DNA of 64,000 bases from Streptomyces griseoincarnatus (GTDB taxonomy: Bacteria > Actinomycetota > Actinomycetes > Streptomycetales > Streptomycetaceae): assembly GCA_014649575.1 (NCBI GenBank), contig BMTH01000015.1, positions 105,165-169,164 on the forward strand, written 5' to 3'. Each line of letters starts with the position of its first letter. Within the stretch, counting starts at the first letter, position 1. Below, piece by piece: positions 1 through 9,671 of this stretch. A program made the position numbers and the translations under genes. The notes below the pieces were generated by a model. The model searched no databases, was not told the DNA's origin, and saw only the letters and a program-made list of their open reading frames with translations.

Positions 1-1084
1 GCACGCGCACGGCCGACGCGGGCGTGTCCAGGCCCACCGCGTTCCCGACGCGCGAGTGCTTCGTCGGGTACGCGGTGAAGACCAGCGCCAGCTTCTTGTC
101 CGCGTTCGGCTTGTGCCGCAGCGCCGCGTGCCGCACGGCGATCCCGGCGACCCGCGCGGCCCGCTCGGGGTCGGCGACGTACACCGGGACGTCGTCCGGG
201 CCCTGTTCCTTGAAGGAGAACGGGACGGTGATCAGCCGGCCGTCGAACTCGGGGATGGCGACCTGCATGGCCGCGTCCATGGGGGAGAGGGCCGCGTCGG
301 ACTCCTCCCAGGCCGCGCGGGAGGTCGTGAGGCACAGCCCTTGCAGCACCGGCACGTCCAGCTCGGCGAGCGCGCCGACGTCCCAGGCCTCCTCCTCGCC
401 GCCCGCCGACGCCTGCGAGGCGTGGCTGCCGCCGGCCGCGAGGACCGTGGCGACCAGCGCGTCCGCCCGGCCCAGCAGCTCGTACAGCGCGGGGTCCGCG
501 CCCCGCAGTGAACCGCAGTACACGGGCAGGGCGTTCGCGCCGCGCGCCTCGATCGCGTCGCACAGGGTGTCCACGAAGGCGGTGTTGCCGCTGAGTTCGT
601 GGGCGCGGTAGAAGAGCACGCCGACGGTCGGGCGTCCCGGATGCGTGACCCGGGAACCGTGCACCCCGAACTCCGGCATCCTGCGCGGCTCCTCGAAGCC
701 CTCGCCGGTCAGCAGCACGGTGTCCGACAGGAAGCGCGCCAGTTCGGCGAGGTTCTCCGGGCCGCCCTCGACGAGGTAGCGCAGCGCCTCGGCCACCACG
801 CCCGCCGGGACGCTCGACTCGGCCATCAGCTCCGCGTCGGGCACGCTCTCCCCGCCGAGCAGCACCGTGGGGACGCCGGCCGCCTTCAGCGCGGCCAGTC
901 CGTCCTCCCAGGCGCGCTTGCCGCCCAGCAGCCGCACCAGCGCCACGTCGGCGCCGTCGAGCAGCGCGGGCAGTTCCTCCGTGACGTCGACGCGGGTGGG
1001 GTTGCCGATGCGGTAGCCGGCGCCGGAGGCCCGGGCCGCCAGCAGGTCCGTGTCGGCGGTCGACAACAACAACACAGTGCTCAT
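1..1084 (-). CDS. cobN: Cobaltochelatase subunit CobN, N-terminal part (gene runs off the window)
   Basis: Reading from the ATG at 1084 gives an open frame to base 1 with no stop, about 361 codons. CobN proteins are usually about 1,200 residues, so this is the N-terminal third. It begins MSTVLLLSTADTDLLAAR and later has RPTVGVLFYRAHELSGNTAF, a stretch I recognise as CobN/magnesium-chelatase H type. CobN is the large subunit of the ATP-dependent complex that inserts cobalt into hydrogenobyrinic acid a,c-diamide in aerobic B12 synthesis. Its ATG overlaps the cobQ stop by four bases (ATGA), so the two are probably translationally coupled in an operon under the riboswitch upstream of cbiB. Confidence 0.93.
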   Translation of the reverse strand, partial: MSTVLLLSTADTDLLAARASGAGYRIGNPTRVDVTEELPALLDGADVALVRLLGGKRAWEDGLAALKAAGVPTVLLGGESVPDAELMAESSVPAGVVAEALRYLVEGGPENLAELARFLSDTVLLTGEGFEEPRRMPEFGVHGSRVTHPGRPTVGVLFYRAHELSGNTAFVDTLCDAIEARGANALPVYCGSLRGADPALYELLGRADALVATVLAAGGSHASQASAGGEEEAWDVGALAELDVPVLQGLCLTTSRAAWEESDAALSPMDAAMQVAIPEFDGRLITVPFSFKEQGPDDVPVYVADPERAARVAGIAVRHAALRHKPNADKKLALVFTAYPTKHSRVGNAVGLDTPASAVRV

Positions 1085-2616
1085 ACGGGCGCTCCCGGTG
1101 GAATGAAGGGCAGTCCTCGTGGCACGCCGGACTCGATGAGCCGCCACAGCGCGTCCGTGTCCGCGTGCTGTTCGATCAGGTCGCCGAGCCGGTCGAGCTG
1201 TTCCTCGCGCAGCGCGGCGAACGAGGTGTCGGGGGCCGGCACGAAACGGCGTCCCGCGCGCTCGGCGACCGCGCGCAGGAACGCCCGACGGAAACCGTCC
1301 GACTCCAGCGCACCGTGCCAGTGGGTGCCCCAGGTGCCGCCGACCCGGCAGCCGTCCAGGCTGTGTCCATGGTCGTCGGAGACGAACGGGTCGCCGCCCA
1401 GCACCTCGGCGACCCCGTGATGGATCTCGTAGCCCTCGACGTGCTCCCCGAGGGCCTCGCCGACGGGGCGGGCCAGGGTCTTCTCGCGGGCGAACCGCAC
1501 CCGTACGGGCAGCACGCCGAGCCCGTCCACATGGCCCGCGCGGCTCTCCACGTCGTCCTCGATGTGCTCGCCGAGCAACTGGAAGCCGCCGCAGATGCCG
1601 AGCAGCGGCCGGCCCTCGGCGGCCCGCCGCACCAGCGCGTCCGCCAGCCCGCGCTCGCGCAGCCAGCGCAGCGCCTTCACGGTGCCGCGGGTGCCGGGCA
1701 CGACCACGAGGTCGGCGTCGGCGAGTTCGTCCGGCCGGTCCACGAACCGCACCACGACGCCCGGTTCGGCGGCCAGGGCGTCCACGTCGGTGAAGTTGGA
1801 CATCAGCGGCACCGCGCACACCGCGACCCGCAGCACCTCCTCGCCGGCCGGCGCGGCCACCGCGGACTCGCGCACGGCGCCCCGGAGTGACACGCGGAGG
1901 CCGTCCTCCTCGTCGATGCCGAGGCCGTGCCGGAACGGCAGCACGCCGTACGAGCGCCGCCCGGTCAGGCGGTGCAGCATGTCCAGGCCCGGCTCCAGCA
2001 GGGAGACGTCCCCGCGGAACTTGTTCACCAGGAACCCGGCGACCAGCTCCTGGTCCTCGGGGGAGAGCAGGGCGACCGTGCCGAAGAACGACGCGAAGAC
2101 GCCGCCCCGGTCGATGTCCCCGACGACCAGCACGGGCAGGCGCGCGCCCCGCGCGATCCCCATGTTCACGATGTCGGTGCGGCGCAGGTTGATCTCCGCG
2201 GGGCTTCCGGCGCCCTCGCAGATCACCGCGTCGTACGCGTCCCGCAGCCGGTCCAGGCAGTCCAGGACCGTGCCGAGGAGCTTCTCCTGGCGGCCGCCGT
2301 GGTAGCCGCGGGCGCTCATCTCGCCGACCGGGCGGCCCATCAGCACCACCTGGCTGGACCGGTCGCCGCCCGGCTTCAGCAGCACCGGGTTCATCAGCGC
2401 CGTCGGCTCCACCCGGCACGCCTGTGCCTGCATGGCCTGGGCGCGGCCGATCTCGGCGCCCTCGCGCGTGACGAACGAGTTCAGCGACATGTTCTGCGCC
2501 TTGAACGGCGCGACCTTCACCCCCTGGCGCGCCAGCCACCGGCAGATCCCGGCGGTGACCACGCTCTTGCCGGCGTCCGAGGTGGTCCCGGCGACCAGCA
2601 GTCCGCCACCGCTCAC
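1081..2616 (-). CDS. cobQ: Cobyric acid synthase CobQ/CbiP
   Basis: The 511-residue product has the normal CobQ length. It amidates the b, d, e and g side chains of adenosylcobyrinic acid a,c-diamide using glutamine and ATP. The N-terminal dethiobiotin-synthetase-like ATPase domain carries the P-loop GTTSDAGKS at residues 10-18. The C-terminal glutamine amidotransferase domain has the nucleophile Cys342 in LLGICGGF and the His-bearing GTHWHG motif near residue 435. The start is GTG, overlapping the cbiB stop (GTGA), with AAGGGA ahead of it. It sits between cbiB and cobN in one minus-strand operon. Confidence 0.96.
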   Translation of the reverse strand: MSGGGLLVAGTTSDAGKSVVTAGICRWLARQGVKVAPFKAQNMSLNSFVTREGAEIGRAQAMQAQACRVEPTALMNPVLLKPGGDRSSQVVLMGRPVGEMSARGYHGGRQEKLLGTVLDCLDRLRDAYDAVICEGAGSPAEINLRRTDIVNMGIARGARLPVLVVGDIDRGGVFASFFGTVALLSPEDQELVAGFLVNKFRGDVSLLEPGLDMLHRLTGRRSYGVLPFRHGLGIDEEDGLRVSLRGAVRESAVAAPAGEEVLRVAVCAVPLMSNFTDVDALAAEPGVVVRFVDRPDELADADLVVVPGTRGTVKALRWLRERGLADALVRRAAEGRPLLGICGGFQLLGEHIEDDVESRAGHVDGLGVLPVRVRFAREKTLARPVGEALGEHVEGYEIHHGVAEVLGGDPFVSDDHGHSLDGCRVGGTWGTHWHGALESDGFRRAFLRAVAERAGRRFVPAPDTSFAALREEQLDRLGDLIEQHADTDALWRLIESGVPRGLPFIPPGAPV

Positions 2617-3554
2617 GTGGCACGTCCCTTCAGCACACGCCGCGCGGCCACCCCGGCCGCCAGCGCCAGCCAGCCGACGCGCCGCGACAGGCGCACCGCC
2701 CGGTCGATGTCGGTGACGGCGACGGGGCGTCCGCCGCCGTTGAGGACGGGCCGGTGCTCGACCCGCCCGCCGTAGGAGAGGGTGCCGCCGAGCCGCACGC
2801 CGAGCGCGCCCGCGAAGGACGCCTCCACCGGACCGGCGTTGGGGCTGGGGTGCCTGCCCGCGTCCGCGCGCCAGGCCCGTACCGCTCCGCGCGGGTCAGG
2901 ACCCAAGAGCGCGGCGAGGACGGCCGTCAGGCGTGCGCCCGGCCAGCCGGCGACGTCGTCGAGGCGGGCGGACGCCCAGCCGTAACGGCGGTACCGGGGT
3001 GACTTGTGACCCACCATCGCGTCCAGGGTGTTGACGGCACGGAAGCCCGCCAGGCCCGGCACCCCCGCGACCGCGCCCCACACGAGGGCGCCCACCACGG
3101 CGTCGGAGGTGTTCTCGGCGACGGACTCCACCACGGCGCGGGCGATCCCGTCGGCGTCCAGGGCCTGCGGGTCACGGCCGCACAGGTGCGGCAGCCGCTC
3201 CCGGGCGGCCTCGACGTCACCGGCCTGAAGCGCCCGCCCGATGGCCCGCGCCTCCCGCGCCAGAGAGGTGCCGCCGACGACGGCCCAGGTGGCGACGCCG
3301 GTCAGGGCGACGGAAGCGGCAGGACTACGGCGTACGGCACGGGCGGCCAGGCTTGCGAGCGTGACGGCGCCGCCGACGCACACGGCCGTGTGCACGGCCC
3401 CGCGGCCCCGGTCGTCCCGCCACAGCTCCCGCTCCACGGCAGCCGCGGCCCGCCCGAAAGCGGCGACCGGATGGCCACGGCGGGGATCGCCGAGCAGCAG
3501 GTCGCCGAGAAGGCCGGCGGCGGCGCCGTACGCGAACACGCGATCGGCACCCAT
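2613..3554 (-). CDS. cbiB: Adenosylcobinamide-phosphate synthase CbiB/CobD (membrane protein)
   Basis: The 313-residue product is rich in hydrophobic segments and carries the family N-terminus with LLGDLLLGDPRRGHPVAAFG (residues 15-34) and the later VESVAENTSDAVVGAL block. CbiB joins aminopropanol phosphate (or a related amine) to cobyric acid to form cobinamide phosphate at the membrane. It is the first full gene after a cobalamin riboswitch and overlaps cobQ by four bases. The ATG at 3554 has no clear Shine-Dalgarno sequence. A separate in-frame small ORF ends six bases upstream (TGA ACC ATG), which suggests translation by reinitiation. A longer reading through that stop is not possible. 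Confidence 0.94.
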   Translation of the reverse strand: MGADRVFAYGAAAGLLGDLLLGDPRRGHPVAAFGRAAAAVERELWRDDRGRGAVHTAVCVGGAVTLASLAARAVRRSPAASVALTGVATWAVVGGTSLAREARAIGRALQAGDVEAARERLPHLCGRDPQALDADGIARAVVESVAENTSDAVVGALVWGAVAGVPGLAGFRAVNTLDAMVGHKSPRYRRYGWASARLDDVAGWPGARLTAVLAALLGPDPRGAVRAWRADAGRHPSPNAGPVEASFAGALGVRLGGTLSYGGRVEHRPVLNGGGRPVAVTDIDRAVRLSRRVGWLALAAGVAARRVLKGRAT

Positions 3555-3557
3555 GGT

Positions 3558-3638
3558 TCAGCCGGTGACGGATCCGGAGGTTACGGCCCCGGAGGGGGGT
3601 GGGGTGTCGCTGATCGACCTCGACAGGCTGCCGCGCAT
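3558..3638 (-). CDS. Possible 26-codon upstream ORF between riboswitch and cbiB
   Basis: An ATG at 3638 is preceded by GTGAGGAC at a sensible distance. It opens 26 codons (MRGSLSRSISDTPPPSGAVT and six more) and stops with TGA at 3560-3558. The stop is followed by ACC and the cbiB ATG in the same frame. The peptide has no hydrophobic segment or known domain. It may only load ribosomes for cbiB, so that the riboswitch acts through this start rather than the cbiB start. It could also be chance, since high-GC sequence is rich in open frames. Confidence 0.35.
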   Translation of the reverse strand: MRGSLSRSISDTPPPSGAVTSGSVTG

Positions 3639-3654
3639 GGCGATATGTCCTCAC

Positions 3655-3800
3655 TCAGGGTGTCCGCGCCCTGGTTCGACGAGACCGGCGGCGAGAGTTC
3701 CTGGCTCCCGGGGCTCACCCCGGTGACAGTGGCGGGACCGCGCCGGATTCGCACCGGCTTCCTCTCCTGCCGCCGTATTGGCGGAGGCAGTCCACCATGC
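3655..3800 (-). promoter_or_regulatory. Cobalamin (B12) riboswitch
   Basis: On the minus strand the segment contains the aptamer core: GAAGCCGGTGCGAATCCGGC, then GCGGTCCC and the conserved B12 box GCCACTGTC (plus-strand 3725-3733), then GAGCCAGGAACTCTC (3693-3707). These match the well-known adenosylcobalamin riboswitch consensus. It lies about 100-250 bases upstream of cbiB and should repress the cbiB-cobQ-cobN operon when B12 is plentiful. Exact ends are approximate. No classical terminator with a T-run is visible before cbiB, so control of translation is more likely than termination. The stretch 3801-3935 shows no gene. Confidence 0.93.
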
Positions 3801-3935
3801 CCCCGGAAGGGCCGTCAACTTGCCGTTGACCTGCGGGGCTGAAGTGTGCCGAGGCCCACAGAGGGGCCCACGTGGGTGAACGGCGGGAACGGCGCATGGA
3901 CGCGCGGACGCGGCGCACGGCGCGCGGACACGGCG

Positions 3936-3973
3936 GCGGGCGGGACGGGAGCCGCTGCTCCCGTCCCGCCCGC
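3936..3973 (-). terminator. Perfect 16-bp hairpin downstream of the phosphate transporter operon
   Basis: GCGGGCGGGACGGGAG at 3936-3951 pairs perfectly with CTCCCGTCCCGCCCGC at 3958-3973 across a six-base loop. It lies 20 bases beyond the stop of the 73-residue membrane protein gene. It has no T-run, as is usual for Streptomyces terminators. Confidence 0.75.
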
Positions 3974-3993
3974 TCATGCGTGCGGCCCTGTGG

Positions 3994-4215
3994 TCAGGCC
4001 ATGATCAGGTAGATTCCGTAGCCCACGGCCGCCGCGCACGCGGCGAAGCAGGCGTAGGCGCCGGTGACCGCGAGGGCCGCGGACCGGCCCTCGGCGGTGG
4101 CCCGCTCGCGGCGGGACAGACCGGTGATGCCGAGGGTGAACAGAGCCACCAGGGCCACGGTGACCACGAGGCTGACGCCGAACACGGAGCCGAGGGCCGC
4201 CCAGTCGATCTTCAT
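3994..4215 (-). CDS. Small two-helix membrane protein downstream of pit
   Basis: This is a 73-residue protein with two predicted membrane helices, about residues 8-32 (FGVSLVVTVALVALFTLGIT) and 50-71, joined by a charged loop (SRRERATAEGR). It starts 28 bases after the pit stop with the good ribosome site GAAGGAAG, so the two genes form one transcript. I do not recognise a named family. Its position, conserved as far as I recall in Streptomyces, suggests an accessory of the phosphate transporter, but nothing in the sequence proves that. Confidence 0.8.
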   Translation of the reverse strand: MKIDWAALGSVFGVSLVVTVALVALFTLGITGLSRRERATAEGRSAALAVTGAYACFAACAAAVGYGIYLIMA

Positions 4216-4243
4216 GCTGCTTCCTTCTTCGTGCCGGACGCGG

Positions 4244-5494
<1,251 letters not shown>

Positions 5495-5534
5495 TTACCC
5501 AGGCAATCGTTCGAGGTCATTGGCTCGTCGAACG

Positions 5535-5563
5535 TAGGTAACCAGGGTGAACGGAAGATGAAC
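5535..5563 (-). promoter_or_regulatory. PHO box (PhoP direct repeats) upstream of pit
   Basis: On the minus strand GTTCATC (5557-5563) and GTTCACC (5546-5552) lie exactly 11 bases apart, followed by a weaker third unit TTACCTA. This matches the Streptomyces PHO-box layout of 11-bp direct repeats based on GTTCACC. It is about 50-70 bases upstream of the pit start. Binding by PhoP is inferred. Confidence 0.8.
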
Positions 5564-5649
5564 TGGAACGGGCATCGCGGTGACCGTAAGAGGGGGTGCG
5601 CGCTCCGCCGTCCAGCCCAGGCTGCCTGGGCTCCTGGCAGGATCTCCAC

Positions 5650-6381
5650 ATGGCCGAAGAGGGCGGGACCGGACAGGAAGCGGAGGGCGCTGTGCGCGGC
5701 GTCCCGGGTACGCGCGGTGAGGGCTTCACGGCGCCGGGCGAGGAGGTGGCGGAGGCTTGGGCGGAGCTGGTCGCGACGGCCCGCCGGACCGTCGCCGACG
5801 GCCTGGTCGTCGGCACCTCCGGCAACGTCTCCGTACGGGTCGGCGACACCGTTCTCGTGACCCCCTCGGGCGTCCCGTACGACCGGCTCACCCCGGCCGA
5901 CGTGATGGGGGTGGACCTCGAAGGCCGGCAGGTGCTCGGCACGCTGGTCCCGACCAGTGAGCTGCCCCTCCACCTGGCCGTCTACCGCACGACCGACGCG
6001 CGCGCCGTCGTCCACACGCACGCCGTGCACGCCACCGCCGTCTCCACGCTCGTCGACGAGCTTCCCGCGATCCACTACATGACCGCTGCCCTCGGCGGCC
6101 CCGTGCGCGTGGCCGCATACGCCACCTACGGCACGCCGGAACTGGCCGGGAACACCCTGCGCGCCCTCGACGGCCGCACCGGCTGCCTGATGCGCAACCA
6201 CGGCACCCTCACCCACGGCGCCGGCCTCGACCAGGCGTACGACCGCACGGCCCAGCTGGAATGGATGTGCCGCGTCTGGCTCACGGCCTCCTCGGTGCCG
6301 GGCCTGGCCCCGGCCCTGCTGAGCCGGGAGCAGCTCGCGGAGGCGGGGGAGCGGTTGCGGGGGTACGGGCAGCGCGGGTGA
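5650..6381 (+). CDS. Class II aldolase/adducin family protein (fuculose-phosphate aldolase type)
   Basis: The 243-residue product shows the family pattern: GTSGNVSVR for phosphate binding, TPSGVPYD, the catalytic Glu in TSELPLH, and zinc ligands in VVHTHAVH, with a third His in RNHGTLTHG. These enzymes cleave or form C-C bonds in sugar phosphates such as L-fuculose-1-phosphate; the true substrate cannot be read from sequence. I chose the ATG at 5650 because GGCAGGA stands ahead of it. An upstream in-frame start at 5596 adds 18 residues with no family match. It is divergent from pit and stands alone. Confidence 0.88.
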   Translation: MAEEGGTGQEAEGAVRGVPGTRGEGFTAPGEEVAEAWAELVATARRTVADGLVVGTSGNVSVRVGDTVLVTPSGVPYDRLTPADVMGVDLEGRQVLGTLVPTSELPLHLAVYRTTDARAVVHTHAVHATAVSTLVDELPAIHYMTAALGGPVRVAAYATYGTPELAGNTLRALDGRTGCLMRNHGTLTHGAGLDQAYDRTAQLEWMCRVWLTASSVPGLAPALLSREQLAEAGERLRGYGQRG

Positions 6382-6658
6382 GGCGTTCCGTCGGCCCGGC
6401 GGCAGCCGGACGAGCGCTCGGAGCGCTCCGTGACGCCATGTCGACATACCGGTTTGCCGTCTTGGGGTCCCCGGGGTCCGTCGGCCGAAAGAAGGTGCGT
6501 TCACCCGTCGGCCGTCGAGTCCCTGGTGTCAGGACGGGTTGGCCGGGAACCCCTTCCGCTGACGCGGCCGTGAGGCCGACCGCGTCCGGGCGGGTTTCCG
6601 GTCACGTGTCCACTGGCCGGGTCCGCGTCCGGACCCGACACTGGGAGGCGTGCGCACT

Positions 6659-7777
6659 GTGACTGCGACGGCAGCAGCCGTCACCGCCGTGATAGGGGCC
6701 GGCGCCGCCGCGGTGGTTGCCGGCCGGTTCGCCAGCGACGCCGCCCTGAGGATCCCCTCGGGCCGGCCCCTGCCCACCGAGCCCGGGCTCACCGTCCACG
6801 CCACCGCCGCCGGCCAGGTCACCCTCACACGTGACCTCGCCGCCCTGCGGCCCGGCCGCTACGGACTCGTCGGCGAACGCTTCCACGCGGTCCTGGGACC
6901 CGTCCTGCACGGTACGGACCACTCCGCCGACACCGTCGTACGCCGCCTGGAACGCGTCACCTACGGGACGCCCGAGCCCGGCGACCGGGCCCGCTTCACC
7001 CCGAACGTCCACGTCGGCGACCCCGGCACCGCGCTCGGCGTCGACCACACCGTGCTCGACGTGCCGGGCGAACTCGGCCCGCTGCCCGCGTGGTTCGTGC
7101 CCGGCAACCGGGACACCTGGGTGATCGCCGTGCACGGTCTCGGCGCCACCCGCGAACACGTCCTCAACGTCCTCGACGCCCTCCACCGCCACCAGTTCCC
7201 CGTGCTCGTCCCCGCCTACCGGGGCGACCCGGAGGCGCCCCGCTCCCCGGACGGGCTCAACCACCTCGGCGAGACCGAGTGGCGCGACCTCGACGCCGTG
7301 CTGCGGCACGCGGTCGACTCCGGCGCCCGCAAGGTGGTCCTGTACGGCTTCTCCACCGGCGCGACCATGGCGCTGCGTGCCGCCGCCCGCTCGGAACTGC
7401 GTGAACGGATCGCCGGGCTGCTCCTGGACTCCCCGGTGCTCGACTGGGAGTCCACCTTGCGCGCCCTCGCCGGCGCCCGCCGCACCCCCGGCGTGCTCCT
7501 GCCGCTCGCCGTCCGCGCCGCCCAGGGCCGCACCGGCCTGTACGGCGACCACCGGCCCGGTGTGGCGCGCCTGGAGGGCATCGCGATCCCGACGCAGATC
7601 TTCCACGGCCCCGACGACACGGTGGCCCCCTGGCGGTTCTCCCGCCGCCTCGCCGCCGCCCACCCCAACACGGTCACCCTCCAGACCGTCAGGGGCGCCC
7701 CGCACGCCGCGATGTGGAATGCCGACCCGGCCGCGTACGAGGAGTCGCTGCGGAGGTTCCTCGTCCCGCTGATGTGA
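6659..7777 (+). CDS. Alpha/beta hydrolase, probably membrane-anchored or secreted
   Basis: The product is about 372 residues with an alanine-rich hydrophobic N-terminus (about residues 5-22) that could be a signal anchor. The hydrolase core begins at WVIAVHGLGATREH. It has the nucleophile elbow GFSTGAT (Ser), a probable acid in HGPDDTVAPW and the catalytic His in GAPHAAMWN. Substrate is unknown; esterase or acyl hydrolase activity is likely. GGGAGG at 6643-6648 is too close to the GTG at 6650 but fits the GTG at 6659, which I prefer. It is followed by a separate gene on the same strand after about 200 bases. Confidence 0.85.
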   Translation: MTATAAAVTAVIGAGAAAVVAGRFASDAALRIPSGRPLPTEPGLTVHATAAGQVTLTRDLAALRPGRYGLVGERFHAVLGPVLHGTDHSADTVVRRLERVTYGTPEPGDRARFTPNVHVGDPGTALGVDHTVLDVPGELGPLPAWFVPGNRDTWVIAVHGLGATREHVLNVLDALHRHQFPVLVPAYRGDPEAPRSPDGLNHLGETEWRDLDAVLRHAVDSGARKVVLYGFSTGATMALRAAARSELRERIAGLLLDSPVLDWESTLRALAGARRTPGVLLPLAVRAAQGRTGLYGDHRPGVARLEGIAIPTQIFHGPDDTVAPWRFSRRLAAAHPNTVTLQTVRGAPHAAMWNADPAAYEESLRRFLVPLM

Positions 7778-7979
7778 GCGTGGGCGCCGCCAGGCGGCCA
7801 CCTCGGCGGGACCTCCCGAGGGGTGCCGCGGCGGGCGGTGCGAGGGATTCCGTTTAGCGTCGGACCATTGGCCTGATCGGGTCCCTCCGGCACCGTCCGC
7901 GCGGGGACGGCGACGGCCACCGAGGCGTCCCTCGGCATTCCGTTTGGGTTTTCGGACCGTCAACCGGAAGACTGCACCC

Positions 7980-9404
7980 GTGACGTCCCGTATCCCGCGC
8001 GACTCCAGGCTTCGACTCGTCCGCCCGCGACCCCTGGCCGCCGCCCCCGCCGCGATCGAGCAGCGGCGTGTGCGCCGCCCCGCGCCACGCCCCCCGGAGG
8101 GCACGCCCGCACCGGCCGAGCTGGCCGGAATGGCACGCTCCGTCCTGGCCGCGGCCGCCCGCGTGGCCCGCTGGGCCGACCGCGCCCTGGGCCCCGGCGG
8201 CGACAGCGCCACCGCCGACGGCAAGGCCACCCTGTCCGACGCGACCGCCCGCCGGGCCGCCGACGCCCTCGGCCTGACCGTCGATCAGGTCCGTGCCGAC
8301 TGGGACACCGCCCGGCTGGCCGGTCTCGTCGAGGTGCACGGCGACAGCGCCCGCCCCGGCTGGCGGCTGCGCGCCTGGGACCGCGACGACAGCGCCGTGC
8401 TGCGCGGCTGGGTCGCCCTCTGCGACGCCTGGTCGCTCGCCTGCCCCGAACCCGAGGACCACGAGCCCGCCGCCGTCGCCGAGGTCGTGACGGCCATGCC
8501 GCAGGTGCTGTCCTTCCTGCAGCTGTCCGCCGGGCCGGTGCCCGTGCCCCAGCTGCTCGACCTGCTGGAGCAGCGGGTCACCGAACTGCGCACGGAGCGC
8601 TGCGAGGTGGACTACGGGCCGCGGCCCGAGGCGCCCGACGCCCCCGCCGTCGCCCCGGGGCCGCGCCCCGCGCCCGCCGCCGACGCCCCGCTGCGGCCCC
8701 TCCTCGACTGGGCGCTGCGCGCCCTCGCCTCCGTCGGCGCGCTCACCTACGGCGACGGCCAGGCCACGCTGACGCCGCTCGGCAGCTGGGCGGTGTGGGT
8801 CAAGCTGGAGCAGATCTGCGTCGCCGCGCAGAGCCCGGCGGGCAACATCGAGCAGGGCGCGGAGGACATGCTGCGCGGGTGCGCGCGGCTCCGTCCGGCC
8901 GCGGCCCGCGCCGAGTACCGCGCCTGGCTCGCCGCCCGGCCCGTCGGCAGCGCCGTCACCGAGCTGATCGCCGCCGCGCGGGGGGAGGACGCCCTGCTGC
9001 GGGGTCTCGCCTTCGAGGCGCTGCGGGTGGTCGGCGCCCCGGCCGAGCCGGAGGTGCACGCCGCCCTCGACGAGCCCGCGCTGCGGCCGTACGCCCTGCT
9101 GTGGCTGGCCGAGCACGACGGGACGGACCCCGAGGACGCGCACGAGGTGCTCACGCGGGAGGAGGCGACGTGGCTGTGGGTGGACACGGCGGCGGCGGTC
9201 GCGGACCACGGTGAGGCGCCGCTGCTGCTGCGTCACCTGGAGACGGCGGTCCAGCCCACGGTGCCGGCCCTCCTGGCGGAGGTCCGCGCGGTGGGGCACC
9301 CCCGCACCGTCCAGGTCCTGGTCGCCCTGGCCGCGGCCCACCCGGACCCGGCCTTCGCGAAGGCGGTCCGAAGAGCGGCGTTCCAGGTCCACAAGGGAGG
9401 TTAG
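7980..9404 (+). CDS. Hypothetical alanine-rich protein with HEAT-like helices
   Basis: The protein is about 474 residues, rich in Ala, Leu and charged residues, with no signal peptide or membrane helix. The first 60 residues are basic and proline-rich. The C-terminal third (PTVPALLAEVRAVGHPRTVQ, then VLVALAAAHPDPAFAKAVRR) looks like HEAT-type helical repeats. A central winged-helix-like stretch (ALGLTVDQVRADWDTARLAG) is possible. I do not recognise a function. I prefer the GTG at 7980, preceded by GGAAG, over the TTG at 7944. It is convergent with the VOC gene. Confidence 0.75.
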   Translation: MTSRIPRDSRLRLVRPRPLAAAPAAIEQRRVRRPAPRPPEGTPAPAELAGMARSVLAAAARVARWADRALGPGGDSATADGKATLSDATARRAADALGLTVDQVRADWDTARLAGLVEVHGDSARPGWRLRAWDRDDSAVLRGWVALCDAWSLACPEPEDHEPAAVAEVVTAMPQVLSFLQLSAGPVPVPQLLDLLEQRVTELRTERCEVDYGPRPEAPDAPAVAPGPRPAPAADAPLRPLLDWALRALASVGALTYGDGQATLTPLGSWAVWVKLEQICVAAQSPAGNIEQGAEDMLRGCARLRPAAARAEYRAWLAARPVGSAVTELIAAARGEDALLRGLAFEALRVVGAPAEPEVHAALDEPALRPYALLWLAEHDGTDPEDAHEVLTREEATWLWVDTAAAVADHGEAPLLLRHLETAVQPTVPALLAEVRAVGHPRTVQVLVALAAAHPDPAFAKAVRRAAFQVHKGG

Positions 9405-9481
9405 ACGCGGCGCGGGGTGCCGCTGCGGCGCGGCGTGACGAGCACGGTGCCGCGCCGCGGGGGGTTGCCGTCGAGCCCACC

Positions 9482-9594
9482 CGTGCCGCCCTGCGGCACG
9501 ACTGCCGACTGCCCGCAACGGCGGCGAACAGAGCTCACCGAAGGCCTGCGGCCCTCGGCCCGGCCGCGGGCGTTCGTGCCGCTGGGGCGGCACG
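9482..9594. terminator. Two hairpins with identical arms between convergent genes
   Basis: CGTGCCGC pairs with GCGGCACG twice: 9482-9489 with 9493-9500 (3-base loop) and 9575-9582 with 9587-9594 (4-base loop). They lie between the stop of the HEAT-like gene and the stop of the VOC gene, so they probably end transcription from both sides. No other feature is visible in 9405-9671. Confidence 0.55.
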
Positions 9595-9671
9595 GGCGGG
9601 CGCAGCGGCACCCCCGCGGCGCGGCAGGTCCAGGCACGTCCACGCGCCCGGGGTCACGGGGCCCTGTCCGC

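Noticed and set aside
1..1420. Long plus-strand open frames opposite cobN and cobQ
   Set aside because: Arg/Ala/Pro-rich shadow frames without family motifs; the minus-strand genes explain the region fully.
3694..3977. Open frames over the cobalamin riboswitch
   Set aside because: They lie on the conserved aptamer core, and their text has no motif or ribosome site.
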